Source: Ornithinibacillus contaminans
GTDB lineage: Bacteria > Bacillota > Bacilli > Bacillales > Amphibacillaceae
Direction: 5' to 3'
DNA: 64,000 nucleotides
Assembly (NCBI RefSeq): GCF_001038425.2
Contig: NZ_LDPV02000046.1
Coordinates: forward strand, 62,001 to 126,000
Shown one piece after another: positions 43,619 to 51,440 of this stretch. The notes below the pieces were generated by a model. It did no database searches and was not told where the DNA came from. It was given only the letters and a program-made list of their open reading frames with translations. Every line of letters begins with the position of its first letter. Positions within the stretch are counted from its first letter, which is position 1. A program made the translations under genes and the position numbers.

Positions 43619-44204
43619 GTCTTTGTTGCAGCTCCTTTCCTATTGCATATCCTCGTAGTACACCTGTTTTTGCAAGCTGATCGCCAAGCCATTTTCCTAG
43701 TAACCCAGCAAGTAGTGCACCACTTACAATACGAATTGCTAATGAGGTAATAATAATCCATGGTTCGAGTGCGAAGATTCCCGATATATAGATCCCCCAT
43801 ACGAAACTAAAGATTGCTGCTGACACACCGGAAAGCATTAAAACTGGTAATCGGTAATTACGCCATTTTGTTAATGCGAAAACAAATTCAGCACCAGCAC
43901 CTTGAATCATGCCACTAATGATGAGTGAAGGGCCAGCTGAACTTCCAATCAATACTTCAACAATCGCCGCAATTACTTCTGCCATTAATGCAACACCTGG
44001 TTTGCGAATGATGTAAGCTGCTAAAATCGAGACAATAAACCAGATACCAAAGATGAATTCATATCCAAGTGGTCCTAATCCAAATGGGGTAAGGAATGTC
44101 GTGAGTGCCTGCCCAACGAAGAAGAATAATAGATAGATAACCCCAAATGCAACCCCTAGGATAGACATTAAGATAATTTCTTTTAGCTTCCAATGATTTG
44201 TCAT
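43599..44204 (-). CDS. ykoE: ECF transporter S component (YkoE-like)
   Basis: 201 residues, about six hydrophobic segments. It resembles YkoE, the membrane substrate-binding subunit predicted for hydroxymethylpyrimidine or thiamine. It lies in the fixed order F-E-D-C behind a TPP riboswitch, which is the main support for its substrate. Confidence 0.88.
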   Translation of the reverse strand: MTNHWKLKEIILMSILGVAFGVIYLLFFFVGQALTTFLTPFGLGPLGYEFIFGIWFIVSILAAYIIRKPGVALMAEVIAAIVEVLIGSSAGPSLIISGMIQGAGAEFVFALTKWRNYRLPVLMLSGVSAAIFSFVWGIYISGIFALEPWIIITSLAIRIVSGALLAGLLGKWLGDQLAKTGVLRGYAIGKELQQRRGERAA

Positions 44205-44216
44205 GTGAATTCTCCT

Positions 44217-44804
44217 TTACTTTGTTGATGGACTGTTTGCTGAAATCATAAATGTCATTGTGACATGGGAAACCGTAGTTTGAACATTTTCGAATGCTTC
44301 TTGAAGGGCTTGGAAAATGTCATGTGCATCCCCATCAAGACGGGTAGCATAGTGACTATGACTAACTGTTACACCTCGTGACTTTGATAAATCAATTTGT
44401 TCATAAATCGTGTCCATATAATCTTCTCTTCCCATCGGATAGAGGGCGAATTTACAACCTGCTTGCTGGTGGATGCTGCTAGCAAGCTCTTCGTTTAAGG
44501 CGTCGTCTGTTTCATCCATGTAAACATCACCACTGGAATCGCCAGGACATCCAATCGAAAACGTCCCACTCATCGCGACATGCTTCCCTGTTTTTGCTGC
44601 ATGTAAGAATATCGCTTTTGTGACGTCAAATACATGGACCATTTTCCCACGAATACAAGTACTGACGTCATCTGTATCCTTCCAAACCTTTGATGTATTT
44701 ACCGTATTAAGTGTTGATAGAATGATGTCTACAAAATCATCACTCATTGGTAAAAGGGTAAACTGACAACCTACGATTCTACTAGTTCCACAAGCTGTGT
44801 TCAT
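44217..44804 (-). CDS. ykoF: Thiamine/HMP-binding protein YkoF
   Basis: 195 residues. Two related halves (CQFTLLPMSDDFVDIIL and CKFALYPMGREDYMDTIY) show the tandem ferredoxin-like repeat of YkoF, which binds thiamine in the cytoplasm. ATG 44804 is chosen because AGGAGGAG precedes it; the longer frame to 44846 runs into the terminator. First gene after the riboswitch. Confidence 0.9.
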   Translation of the reverse strand: MNTACGTSRIVGCQFTLLPMSDDFVDIILSTLNTVNTSKVWKDTDDVSTCIRGKMVHVFDVTKAIFLHAAKTGKHVAMSGTFSIGCPGDSSGDVYMDETDDALNEELASSIHQQAGCKFALYPMGREDYMDTIYEQIDLSKSRGVTVSHSHYATRLDGDAHDIFQALQEAFENVQTTVSHVTMTFMISANSPSTK

Positions 44805-44832
44805 AAGAACTCCTCCTAAATTTTTTTGTAAC

Positions 44833-44866
44833 AAAAAAAACTGCACCCCGATGGAATGCAGTTTAC
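44833..44866 (-). terminator. Riboswitch-controlled terminator
   Basis: On the minus strand AAACTGCA / TGCAGTTT followed by eight or nine Ts, between the TPP aptamer and ykoF. Ligand binding would favour termination. Confidence 0.88.
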
Positions 44867-44919
44867 GGCTGTATGTAAGGAAATACGAATTGACTAATTA
44901 AATACACACAACGAACTAC

Positions 44920-45008
44920 ACTTCCCCACGCTAGTATTATCCAGATCGGGTAATAAGGGTCAGGCCAAGCCTTCTCAGCCGCGTCACGCAGCTCCCCTAG
45001 TGTTCACG
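44920..45008 (-). promoter_or_regulatory. TPP riboswitch
   Basis: Minus strand shows the conserved order CTAGGGGAGC, GGCTGAGAAGG, GACCCTTATTACC, GATCTGGATAAT, then AGCGTGGGGAAG. These are the thi-box elements (CUGAGA, ACC..GAUCUGGAUAAU, AGCGU.GGGAA). It controls ykoFEDC by transcription termination. Confidence 0.93.
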
Positions 45009-45032
45009 AATATGCAATTATGTTACAGCACT

Positions 45033-45061
45033 ACTATAAACAAATAATAAAAAAAAGTAAA
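45033..45061 (-). promoter_or_regulatory. Promoter of the ykoFEDC-type operon
   Basis: Minus strand: TTTACT (45061-45056), 17-bp spacer, TATAGT (45038-45033). Transcription would start just before the TPP aptamer. Repeat copy 4 lies immediately upstream of the -35. Confidence 0.6.
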
Positions 45062-45065
45062 GGGG

Positions 45066-45096
45066 GGTGCCTGTCACCACCCGAAATTTGTCGAAT
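45066..45096 (-). repeat. Dispersed intergenic repeat, copy 4
   Basis: On the minus strand ATTCGACAAATTTCGGG then TGGTGACAGGCACC. It sits 4 bp past the stop of the DUF4363 gene and directly upstream of the ykoF-operon promoter, pointing towards it. Confidence 0.88.
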
Positions 45097-45100
45097 GAAA

Positions 45101-45442
45101 TTACAATGAATAAATGCCTTCCAGTATGCCTCTGATAGTGGCTAGCTCAACTAAGGCTTGTGTAGCGTCCTGCTGATCAATAGCTGCTTTTAGTCTTTCC
45201 AAGCTCTGAAACATTCCCTCATATTCGCTCTCGTCTCCAAGCAATTGTAGCTTCCACACTTTCTCATGGTAAACATGATCTAATGCGTCCACTTCAGATT
45301 GCGCTGTTTTCCAATCCTCATAAGATAACGTGCTTTCTAATGAGTTGATTTTTTCGAAGAATTCTTTACCGCCAACTAAACCAGTGCACCCGGTTAAGAA
45401 AAGGAACGTGATTGTAACTAGAACCATTATTTTTTTATCCAT
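45101..45442 (-). CDS. DUF4363-like lipoprotein
   Basis: 113 residues. Lipoprotein signal with lipobox LTGC (Cys19), then a helical hairpin-like domain (EDWKTAQSEVDALDHVYHEKVWKLQLLGD) matching the DUF4363 pattern known next to DUF421 genes in Bacillus. It is anchored on the outer face of the membrane. Here it is divergent from the DUF421 gene, 96 bp apart. Function unknown. Confidence 0.8.
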   Translation of the reverse strand: MDKKIMVLVTITFLFLTGCTGLVGGKEFFEKINSLESTLSYEDWKTAQSEVDALDHVYHEKVWKLQLLGDESEYEGMFQSLERLKAAIDQQDATQALVELATIRGILEGIYSL

Positions 45443-45538
45443 AGGATTCCTCCATAGCTTGAATTATATTTCTAGATTATCCAATACTATAAAAAGCTTA
45501 CATATTTTTACACCTTAAATGTAGTGGAGGGATAAGAA

Positions 45539-46399
45539 TTGCCCGAATATGCAATAACAATCATTCGGTCTGTAATTGCTTTTATTTTATTATTAGTCAT
45601 GGCTCGTATAATGGGGAAAAAGCAAATATCGCATCTCACATTTTTTGACTATTGTGTGGGGATTACGATTGGTTCAGTTGCTGCCAGTATGGCTGTTGAT
45701 CAAAATATTAAGATTACCAATGGCTTGATGGCACTTCTAGTGTGGGGATTATTTCCGATAATTTTAGGGTATCTAGGATTAAAATCGAGAACAATTTTAC
45801 AGCTGACAGATGGAAAGTCAGATATGGTGATTGAAAAAGGAAAAATATTGGAGAAAAACTTAAAGAAAAATCAGCTCGCAGTAAAAGAATTAATGCTGTT
45901 ATTACGAGAGAAGGGTGTCTTTAATGTTGAGGATGTGGAGATGGCAATATTTGAAACAAATGGAGAACTAAGTATATTAAAAAAATCCGAGGAGCAGCCG
46001 GTTACTTCAAGAATTTTAGGGATTCCAATTGAACGCGATCATGGTCCGGCTATTGTAATTTCAGATGGACAAGTGATGAAAAATAGTTTGAAAAAGCTAG
46101 GCTACACCAAAGAGTGGCTATTAGCGGAAATCCAAGTGCAGGGTGCTGGTGATTTCCAAGATGTATTTTTAGCTCAAATTGATTCAAAAGGTAATGTGTA
46201 TGCTGATTTATACCAAGATAATTTAAAGCGAGAAAAGGTTCAACAGCGCCCATTATTAGCTGCAAGCTTGAAAAAAATACAGGCAGACCTCGAAAGCTTT
46301 GCCTTACAAACCGAAAATCAAGAAGCAAAGCAAATGTACACCAAACAAGCACAAAACCTACAAAACATCCTAGATACCATATCACCATATTTAAGGTAG
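45539..46399 (+). CDS. DUF421 membrane protein (YetF/YkjA family)
   Basis: 286 residues. Three N-terminal helices with the family motifs ARIMGKKQISHLTFFDYCVGI, TIGS, then two DUF421 cytoplasmic modules. The C-terminal ~70 residues form an extra helical extension. Relatives of this family act in spores or membranes in Bacillus; the precise role is unclear. Start TTG 45539 follows GGAGGG by 7 nt. Confidence 0.88.
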   Translation: MPEYAITIIRSVIAFILLLVMARIMGKKQISHLTFFDYCVGITIGSVAASMAVDQNIKITNGLMALLVWGLFPIILGYLGLKSRTILQLTDGKSDMVIEKGKILEKNLKKNQLAVKELMLLLREKGVFNVEDVEMAIFETNGELSILKKSEEQPVTSRILGIPIERDHGPAIVISDGQVMKNSLKKLGYTKEWLLAEIQVQGAGDFQDVFLAQIDSKGNVYADLYQDNLKREKVQQRPLLAASLKKIQADLESFALQTENQEAKQMYTKQAQNLQNILDTISPYLR

Positions 46400-46429
46400 G
46401 GTGCCTGTCACCACCCGAATTTTGTCGAA
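46400..46429 (-). repeat. Dispersed intergenic repeat, copy 5
   Basis: On the minus strand TTCGACAAAATTCGGG then TGGTGACAGGCACC. It abuts the DUF421 stop codon (46397-46399) without any gap. Confidence 0.88.
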
Positions 46430-46646
46430 AACAATCTGCCACTAGTTAAGTACTATTATTTTCCGACTTATTTTCGAGTGAAATATGGTATTATCACATA
46501 TATTCCGGAATTGTTTGGACAAGAAATGAGCAGTAGCTAGAGAAGTAGGTATGAACGAAAAGAAACTATTTTTAGAAGGAACAGATGTGTTTTTGCATTT
46601 CGTTGCAACGATTTGATTATATAAATACAACTTCAATAAAGACACG

Positions 46647-46683
46647 AAAAACTTTGTCCTGTAAGCGGGACAAAGTTTTTTTC
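46647..46683. terminator. Terminator hairpin
   Basis: AAAAACTTTGTCC / GGACAAAGTTTTT with seven Ts. The 46430-46646 stretch upstream holds no supported gene; the hairpin ends the small minus-strand gene that follows and possibly the DUF421 transcript. Confidence 0.85.
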
Positions 46684-46684
46684 A

Positions 46685-46846
46685 TTATTCGGTGTCATGC
46701 TGCCAGTAAGTATCTTGTCCACTATCAGGGCAAACTGGAAATTTATCGTCCTTGTTCATATTCGCCTTTGCACCGGATTGGCAGATATAGGAACCTGACT
46801 TAGGGACACCTTGTCCGGTACGATATTCTCGGTAATCCTTTTCCAT
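46685..46846 (-). CDS. YjzC-like small protein, 53 aa
   Basis: 53 residues: EYRTGQGVPKSGSYICQSG, then GDKFP-like KDDKFPVCP and DTYWQHD. The order 'GQ.vP.SG.Y.....G......DKFP......W' matches small YjzC-like Bacillus proteins, and the two Cys-Pro/Cys-Gln sites give it a zinc-ribbon flavour. ATG 46846 has GGAGGTG 6 nt upstream. Function unknown. Confidence 0.7.
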   Translation of the reverse strand: MEKDYREYRTGQGVPKSGSYICQSGAKANMNKDDKFPVCPDSGQDTYWQHDTE

Positions 46847-46902
46847 TAAGACACCTCCATTTGCTAGTATTACCTGACCGTAAAACTTTAACCGAACTAA
46901 AT

Positions 46903-46934
46903 GATTCGACAAAAATCGGGTGGTGCCAGGCACC
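46903..46934 (+). repeat. Dispersed intergenic repeat, copy 6
   Basis: GATTCGACAAAAATCGGG then TGGTGCCAGGCACC. The core is GTGCC rather than GTGAC, which makes the terminal part a better palindrome (GGTGCCAGGCACC). It is upstream of the LysM hydrolase, same orientation. Confidence 0.87.
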
Positions 46935-46959
46935 CTATTGCATACTTTTGGGAGGTTTT

Positions 46960-47073
46960 ATGGAAACTAGGGATATATTCTTTTGGAGGTGTAGTGGATT
47001 TTGGATCAGTATTTTAAGCATGAGCTTAAGCAGATTGCAACTAGTGATGCTTATGAACTTATCGTATATTTAG
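46960..47073 (+). CDS. Possible leader ORF overlapping the LysM gene, 37 aa
   Basis: GGGAGG (46950-46955) stands 4 nt before ATG 46960, and the frame runs 37 codons, overlapping the first 24 codons of the hydrolase gene in another frame. The product (METRDIFFWRCSGF...) matches no family. It could be a regulatory leader that couples translation, or chance. Low confidence. Confidence 0.25.
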   Translation: METRDIFFWRCSGFWISILSMSLSRLQLVMLMNLSYI

Positions 47074-48749
47074 ATGACCAAACAGAGGAATTTTCTAGTG
47101 AATTAGGAGATAACCCTAAGGGTAAGCGTGAATTTCTTACTTCGGTAAAGCATTTAGTAAAGGAAAACTACCCAAAAATACGGGTAACTACAGTAAAAGT
47201 CATAATCGGTGGTTTAGCAATCACATCGATTCCATTAATAGGGGATGTAACAGCTGTAGAGGCTGCGGAAGCAACTAGTTCGCCAACCTCACAAATGGTA
47301 CAGTCTAATTCGATTTATTACCAAGTTAATTCAGGTGATACGCTTTGGGGCATCGCTAATAAATTTAATACTTCAGTTGATAATGTAAGACAAGCGAACT
47401 TTTTAACTTCTAATACGTTAACGATTAATCAAAAGCTTATAATCCCACAAGCCTTTCATACGATAGGAAAAGGGGATTATTTATCCGTTCTCGCTAGACA
47501 ATATGGGATAACTGTGGATGCAATCAAAGCTGCTAATAATATGACGTCAGATGTCGTTTATGTTGGACAAATTCTAACCATTCCTAAACTAATTAGTGGT
47601 CAACCAACAGGTGATTCAACTGCCGAACAAGTACAGTCCACCTATACAGTAGCAACTGGTGACAGTCTATGGGCGATTGCAAATCGTTATCAGGTTACGG
47701 TAAGTGCACTTAAGACGATCAATAACTTAACATCTGACACATTACGTATCGGGCAAAAATTAACGATACCAGCAGGAAGCACTACACCTGATAATACAGT
47801 TACAACGATTCCCTCAACAGCTAATATTCAATATAAGGTTGTTGCTGGTGATAGTTTGTGGGCAATTGCAAAGCGATATGAAGTTAGTGTCGATGCGATT
47901 CGAAGCTCAAATAATTTAGATACGGATAATCTAAGCGTAGGACAGATACTGGTTATCCCAAAACAAGAATCTGGTGTTTTAGCACCAGTAGTAACCCCAG
48001 CAGAAGGAGGGACCGCTGCCACTAGTCATACGGTTTCTGCTGGTGATACCTTATACAGTATTGCAAATCGGTATCAGATAACAGTAGATCAATTAAAAGT
48101 AAGTAACCAGTTGACGAATAATACGATCTCAGTTGGTCAGGTGCTAAAAATTCCAAATGGGTCTGCAGCAGGGAATTCGGAATCGAATCAAAAGGTTGAT
48201 ACCTCACTGCAAACAGTCCAACGTAGTTTACAAACATTAGGATATTATGCTGTTCCAACGATGACTGGTAACTACGATGCTCCGACAACCACTGCAATTA
48301 AAAACTTTCAATCAGACTATGGACTTGGTGTAACCGGAAAAATAGATGCGGCCACAACAACGGCGATTGAGCACGCTGTCGTTAAACAAAGTCTTATAAA
48401 AGATACACGAAGTTATATTGGCGTCCCGTATCTATGGGGTGGAACAACACCCTCAGGCTTTGATTGCTCAGGGTTTGTGTATTATATGTTTAATAAGCAT
48501 GGTGTCAATATGGCTAGAAATACTTCAGCAGGGCTCTATACACAAGGTAAAGCCATATCAACAGCAAACCTACAACCAGGTGATTTAGTATTTTATTCTC
48601 AAAATACGAATGGCTCCATTACACATGTTGGATTTTATATTGGTGATAATCAGTGGATTTCAGCCACTAGTTCCAAGGGAATTGCAATTTATACGATGGA
48701 TAACAGTTACTGGGCAAAATACTATGTTGGAGCGAAGCGGATTTATTAG
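47001..48749 (+). CDS. Peptidoglycan DL-endopeptidase: five LysM, PG-binding and NlpC/P60 domains
   Basis: 582 residues. Residues 1-62 are a hydrophilic N-terminal region before the only hydrophobic segment (about 63-81). Then come LysM modules at about 106-149, 152-195, 214-257, 277-320 and 342-385, a peptidoglycan-binding domain (399-460), and NlpC/P60 (466-582) with catalytic Cys489 (GFDCSGF) and His in THVGFYIG. It resembles LytF/LytE-type cell-separation enzymes but with an N-terminal extension instead of a plain signal peptide. Start TTG 47001, GGAGGT 10 nt upstream. Confidence 0.88.
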   Translation: MDQYFKHELKQIATSDAYELIVYLDDQTEEFSSELGDNPKGKREFLTSVKHLVKENYPKIRVTTVKVIIGGLAITSIPLIGDVTAVEAAEATSSPTSQMVQSNSIYYQVNSGDTLWGIANKFNTSVDNVRQANFLTSNTLTINQKLIIPQAFHTIGKGDYLSVLARQYGITVDAIKAANNMTSDVVYVGQILTIPKLISGQPTGDSTAEQVQSTYTVATGDSLWAIANRYQVTVSALKTINNLTSDTLRIGQKLTIPAGSTTPDNTVTTIPSTANIQYKVVAGDSLWAIAKRYEVSVDAIRSSNNLDTDNLSVGQILVIPKQESGVLAPVVTPAEGGTAATSHTVSAGDTLYSIANRYQITVDQLKVSNQLTNNTISVGQVLKIPNGSAAGNSESNQKVDTSLQTVQRSLQTLGYYAVPTMTGNYDAPTTTAIKNFQSDYGLGVTGKIDAATTTAIEHAVVKQSLIKDTRSYIGVPYLWGGTTPSGFDCSGFVYYMFNKHGVNMARNTSAGLYTQGKAISTANLQPGDLVFYSQNTNGSITHVGFYIGDNQWISATSSKGIAIYTMDNSYWAKYYVGAKRIY

Positions 48750-48768
48750 TAAGAATGATACGATATTG

Positions 48769-48804
48769 AAATGCACACAAGTTAGGGCTGTGTGCATTTT
48801 TTTG
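48769..48804 (+). terminator. Rho-independent terminator
   Basis: Perfect AAATGCACACA / TGTGTGCATTT followed by seven Ts. Confidence 0.9.
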
Positions 48805-48875
48805 TATTTGTAATGAATATTTAGAAAATATATTGTATACTGATATTTGAAGTTCTGCTCGAGAGGAGGGACATA

Positions 48876-50129
48876 GTGTTTGTTTACGAAATTGAACAAA
48901 AGTTTAGCGATGAAAAAGTAGTGGACATTAAGCAAACTGTTTGGAATGAACTCGGGCAAAATAAGAAACTATACGCACTACCTCCAAATTCACGAGTAGC
49001 AATAACAGCAGGAAGTAGAGGAATAACGAATATTGTTACGATACTTCAGGAAGTAATAAATTTCCTTAAACAGAAACAACTGAGTCCTTTTATCGTCCCG
49101 TCCATGGGAAGTCATGGAGGTGCTACTGCAGCTGGGCAAGTTGAGGTGCTGAAACATCTTGGAATAACAGAAGAGGCATTACAAGTACCGATTCTTTCAT
49201 CTATGGAAGTCGTGCAACTCGGTATTATACATGATCAGTTGCCTGTATATATGGATAAACATGCCTATGAAGCAGATGCCATACTTGTGATCAATCGTGT
49301 TAAGTCACACACTGCTTTTCGCGGGAAAATTGAAAGCGGTTTAAGTAAGATGGTCATGATTGGCTTGGGAAAACAAAAGGGTGCGAGCTTTGTCCATAGT
49401 CAAGGCGCTGAAAACATGGAATTCAATATTACTGAGGGTACGAAATATGCCGTAGAGCATTCACCTATTTGTATGGGACTTGCGATTGTTGAAAATAGTT
49501 ACGACGAGACAGCAATTATAAAAGGAGTTTCGATTGAAAATTGGTTCGTTGAGGAAGCACTGTTATTAGAACAATCCAAGAAACGAATGCCCTCCCTTCC
49601 AGTGAAAGAAATAGATGTATTAATTGTAGAGGAGATGGGAAAAAGTTTCAGTGGAACAGGAATGGACCCAAACATTATTGGCCGGTGGCGTATTGATGGC
49701 GTTCCAGAGCCGAAAACACCTGCTATTAAACGAATTGCAGTGTTGGATTTAGTGGCAGCATCGCATGGAAATGCACAAGGTGTTGGCTTGGCTGATTTTA
49801 CCACAGAAAAATTATTCAACAAGGTAGATAGGCAAGCGACCTATATGAATTGCATTACGAGTACTTTTTTAAGAAGAGCAATGTTTCCGTTTATTTATCC
49901 AACAGAACAGGACGCGATTGAACAAGCGTTTGTTAGTCTTGGGCCTGATTTTAATAGGGAAAAGGCGTGTCTTGTTCAAATTGCCAATACATTACATTTG
50001 AATCGCTTAATTGTTTCAGAAACTGCTTTAGAGAAAATAGATGAGTCCATTGACTATGAGGTGATTCAGCGATTTGAGTTTGATTACCATCAACAGGAAT
50101 TAGCATATAAATTATCTACAAATACATAA
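48876..50129 (+). CDS. LarA-like (DUF2088) protein, nickel-dependent racemase family
   Basis: 417 residues, the length of lactate racemase LarA. N-terminal DUF2088 features include the AITAGSRGI loop, the glycine-rich GSHGGAT motif and NRVKSHTAFRG. LarA uses a nickel-pincer nucleotide; whether this protein does cannot be told, since no larB/C/E genes are in the window. GTG 48876 follows GAGGAGGG. The FAH gene 15 nt downstream is probably co-transcribed, suggesting action on a hydroxy acid whose product is handled by the FAH enzyme. Confidence 0.8.
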   Translation: MFVYEIEQKFSDEKVVDIKQTVWNELGQNKKLYALPPNSRVAITAGSRGITNIVTILQEVINFLKQKQLSPFIVPSMGSHGGATAAGQVEVLKHLGITEEALQVPILSSMEVVQLGIIHDQLPVYMDKHAYEADAILVINRVKSHTAFRGKIESGLSKMVMIGLGKQKGASFVHSQGAENMEFNITEGTKYAVEHSPICMGLAIVENSYDETAIIKGVSIENWFVEEALLLEQSKKRMPSLPVKEIDVLIVEEMGKSFSGTGMDPNIIGRWRIDGVPEPKTPAIKRIAVLDLVAASHGNAQGVGLADFTTEKLFNKVDRQATYMNCITSTFLRRAMFPFIYPTEQDAIEQAFVSLGPDFNREKACLVQIANTLHLNRLIVSETALEKIDESIDYEVIQRFEFDYHQQELAYKLSTNT

Positions 50130-50144
50130 AAGGAGAGAGGGAGC

Positions 50145-51053
50145 ATGCGTTTAGCAACTATTTTTCATGATGGAAGAGAGCAAGCCGCATTAGTTCTGGA
50201 GGAAGGTTTATTACCGATAGAAAAAATAAATGCGTTGTTTGAACAAACTTGGCCGACAGAACTATTTGATATTATTACACGACAAAAATTAGATGAATTA
50301 AAGCATTTTGTTCAGGAAAAAGGCGATTATATGTTACAGGAAGCAGGAGCCGATCTATTAGCTCCAGAAGTGGTGGAATACCGTCCGCTTTATCGCCATC
50401 CAAGCAAAATCTGGGGAATTGGTTTAAACTATGTTGACCATGCCTCTGATTTAAATGAAGTTGCACCGAATACAGAACCAGCAAGCTTTATGAAACCTGA
50501 TACGGCAATTATTGGGTATGGTGATACGATTGAAGTACCTCTTCAATCCCATCGAACCACTGCAGAAGCAGAGCTTGGTGTTATTATTGGGAAGGAATGT
50601 AAGAATGTGGAGATAGAAGATGTGCCCAATGTCATCGCAGGATTTACGACGATTATTGATATGACAGCAGAGGATATTTTGGAAAAAAATCCTCGCTATT
50701 TAACTCGCTCTAAAAGCTTTGATACTTTTTTTAGCTTTGGACCACAATTGGTAACGGTCGATGAAGTAGAGGATGTACAAAAGCTTAATGTATCGACCGT
50801 AATCAATGGAAGCATTCACCGGAAAAACGTCGTGGAGAATATGACATTTAAACCGTGGGAATTAGTTTCTTTCCATTCAAAGGTAATGACATTAAAACCA
50901 GGTGATATTATCTCTACCGGTACTCCAGGAGCGGTTCCAATCGCTGAAGGTGATTCAATAGAATGTCATATTGATGGCTTTGAAGGCTTAGTTAATTCCG
51001 TTAAGGATTTAAAGGTAACGAGTAGCGCAGAGGTTGAGAAGGTTAGTAAGTAA
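50145..51053 (+). CDS. Fumarylacetoacetate hydrolase family protein
   Basis: 302 residues. N-terminal ~85-residue lid-like domain, then the FAH fold with PSKIWGIGLNYVDHA, the metal-binding glutamates in AEAELGVIIGKE, Asp in IIDMTAEDI, and a C-terminal STGTPGAV. Such enzymes are hydratases, lyases or C-C hydrolases on 2-keto acids. RBS AGGAGAGAGGGAGC precedes ATG 50145. Second gene of a two-gene operon with the LarA-like gene. Confidence 0.87.
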   Translation: MRLATIFHDGREQAALVLEEGLLPIEKINALFEQTWPTELFDIITRQKLDELKHFVQEKGDYMLQEAGADLLAPEVVEYRPLYRHPSKIWGIGLNYVDHASDLNEVAPNTEPASFMKPDTAIIGYGDTIEVPLQSHRTTAEAELGVIIGKECKNVEIEDVPNVIAGFTTIIDMTAEDILEKNPRYLTRSKSFDTFFSFGPQLVTVDEVEDVQKLNVSTVINGSIHRKNVVENMTFKPWELVSFHSKVMTLKPGDIISTGTPGAVPIAEGDSIECHIDGFEGLVNSVKDLKVTSSAEVEKVSK

Positions 51054-51070
51054 GGAAGGTAGAAAAGGTG

Positions 51071-51102
51071 CACACTGATTTCCGGAGATGGATTTCAGTG
51101 TG
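51071..51102 (+). terminator. Hairpin after the LarA-FAH operon
   Basis: CACACTGA / TCAGTGTG with additional TTTCC/GGATT-type pairing; the T tract is poor, so it is a weak terminator candidate. Confidence 0.55.
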
Positions 51103-51231
51103 TATTTCTACTTTTATCTATCCATTAAGTGACCATACCATAAGGATTAATAATTTCAAAGAATGGCCGGGAATATAATGGTAGAATAGTAGTAACTATA
51201 GGCAAATATGGAGAGGAATGGGGGATTGTCG

Positions 51232-51396
51232 GTGGATAATAAAAATAATTTGTTTATCCCTGCGGGGCTATTTATTGGTCTAGGCATCGGTAAGGCGCTA
51301 GGGAATGTTGGGGCTGGACTTTTTATCGGTCTAGGAATGGGCTTTTTGATAAGCACTTTAGTTTATATGGGGATGTCTAAAAAGAAAGAGAGATAG
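51232..51396 (+). CDS. Small glycine-zipper membrane protein, 54 aa
   Basis: 54 residues from GTG 51232 (GGGGG 7 nt upstream); TTG 51226 or ATG 51208 are alternatives. Two hydrophobic segments repeat the sequence GLFIGLGIG / GLFIGLGMG, giving a Gly-xxx-Gly zipper pattern suited to helix packing. The C-terminus is basic (SKKKER). No family recognised. It is 44 bp upstream of the kinase-like gene and may be co-transcribed. Confidence 0.65.
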   Translation: MDNKNNLFIPAGLFIGLGIGKALGNVGAGLFIGLGMGFLISTLVYMGMSKKKER

Positions 51397-51440
51397 TTTA
51401 TATTTAGTAATTTAACATAAGGAAAAAGTAGAGGTATCGG

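Noticed and set aside
46551-46616. 21-codon ORF starting at ATG 46551
   Set aside because: Weak RBS, no family, no terminator of its own; too short to support.
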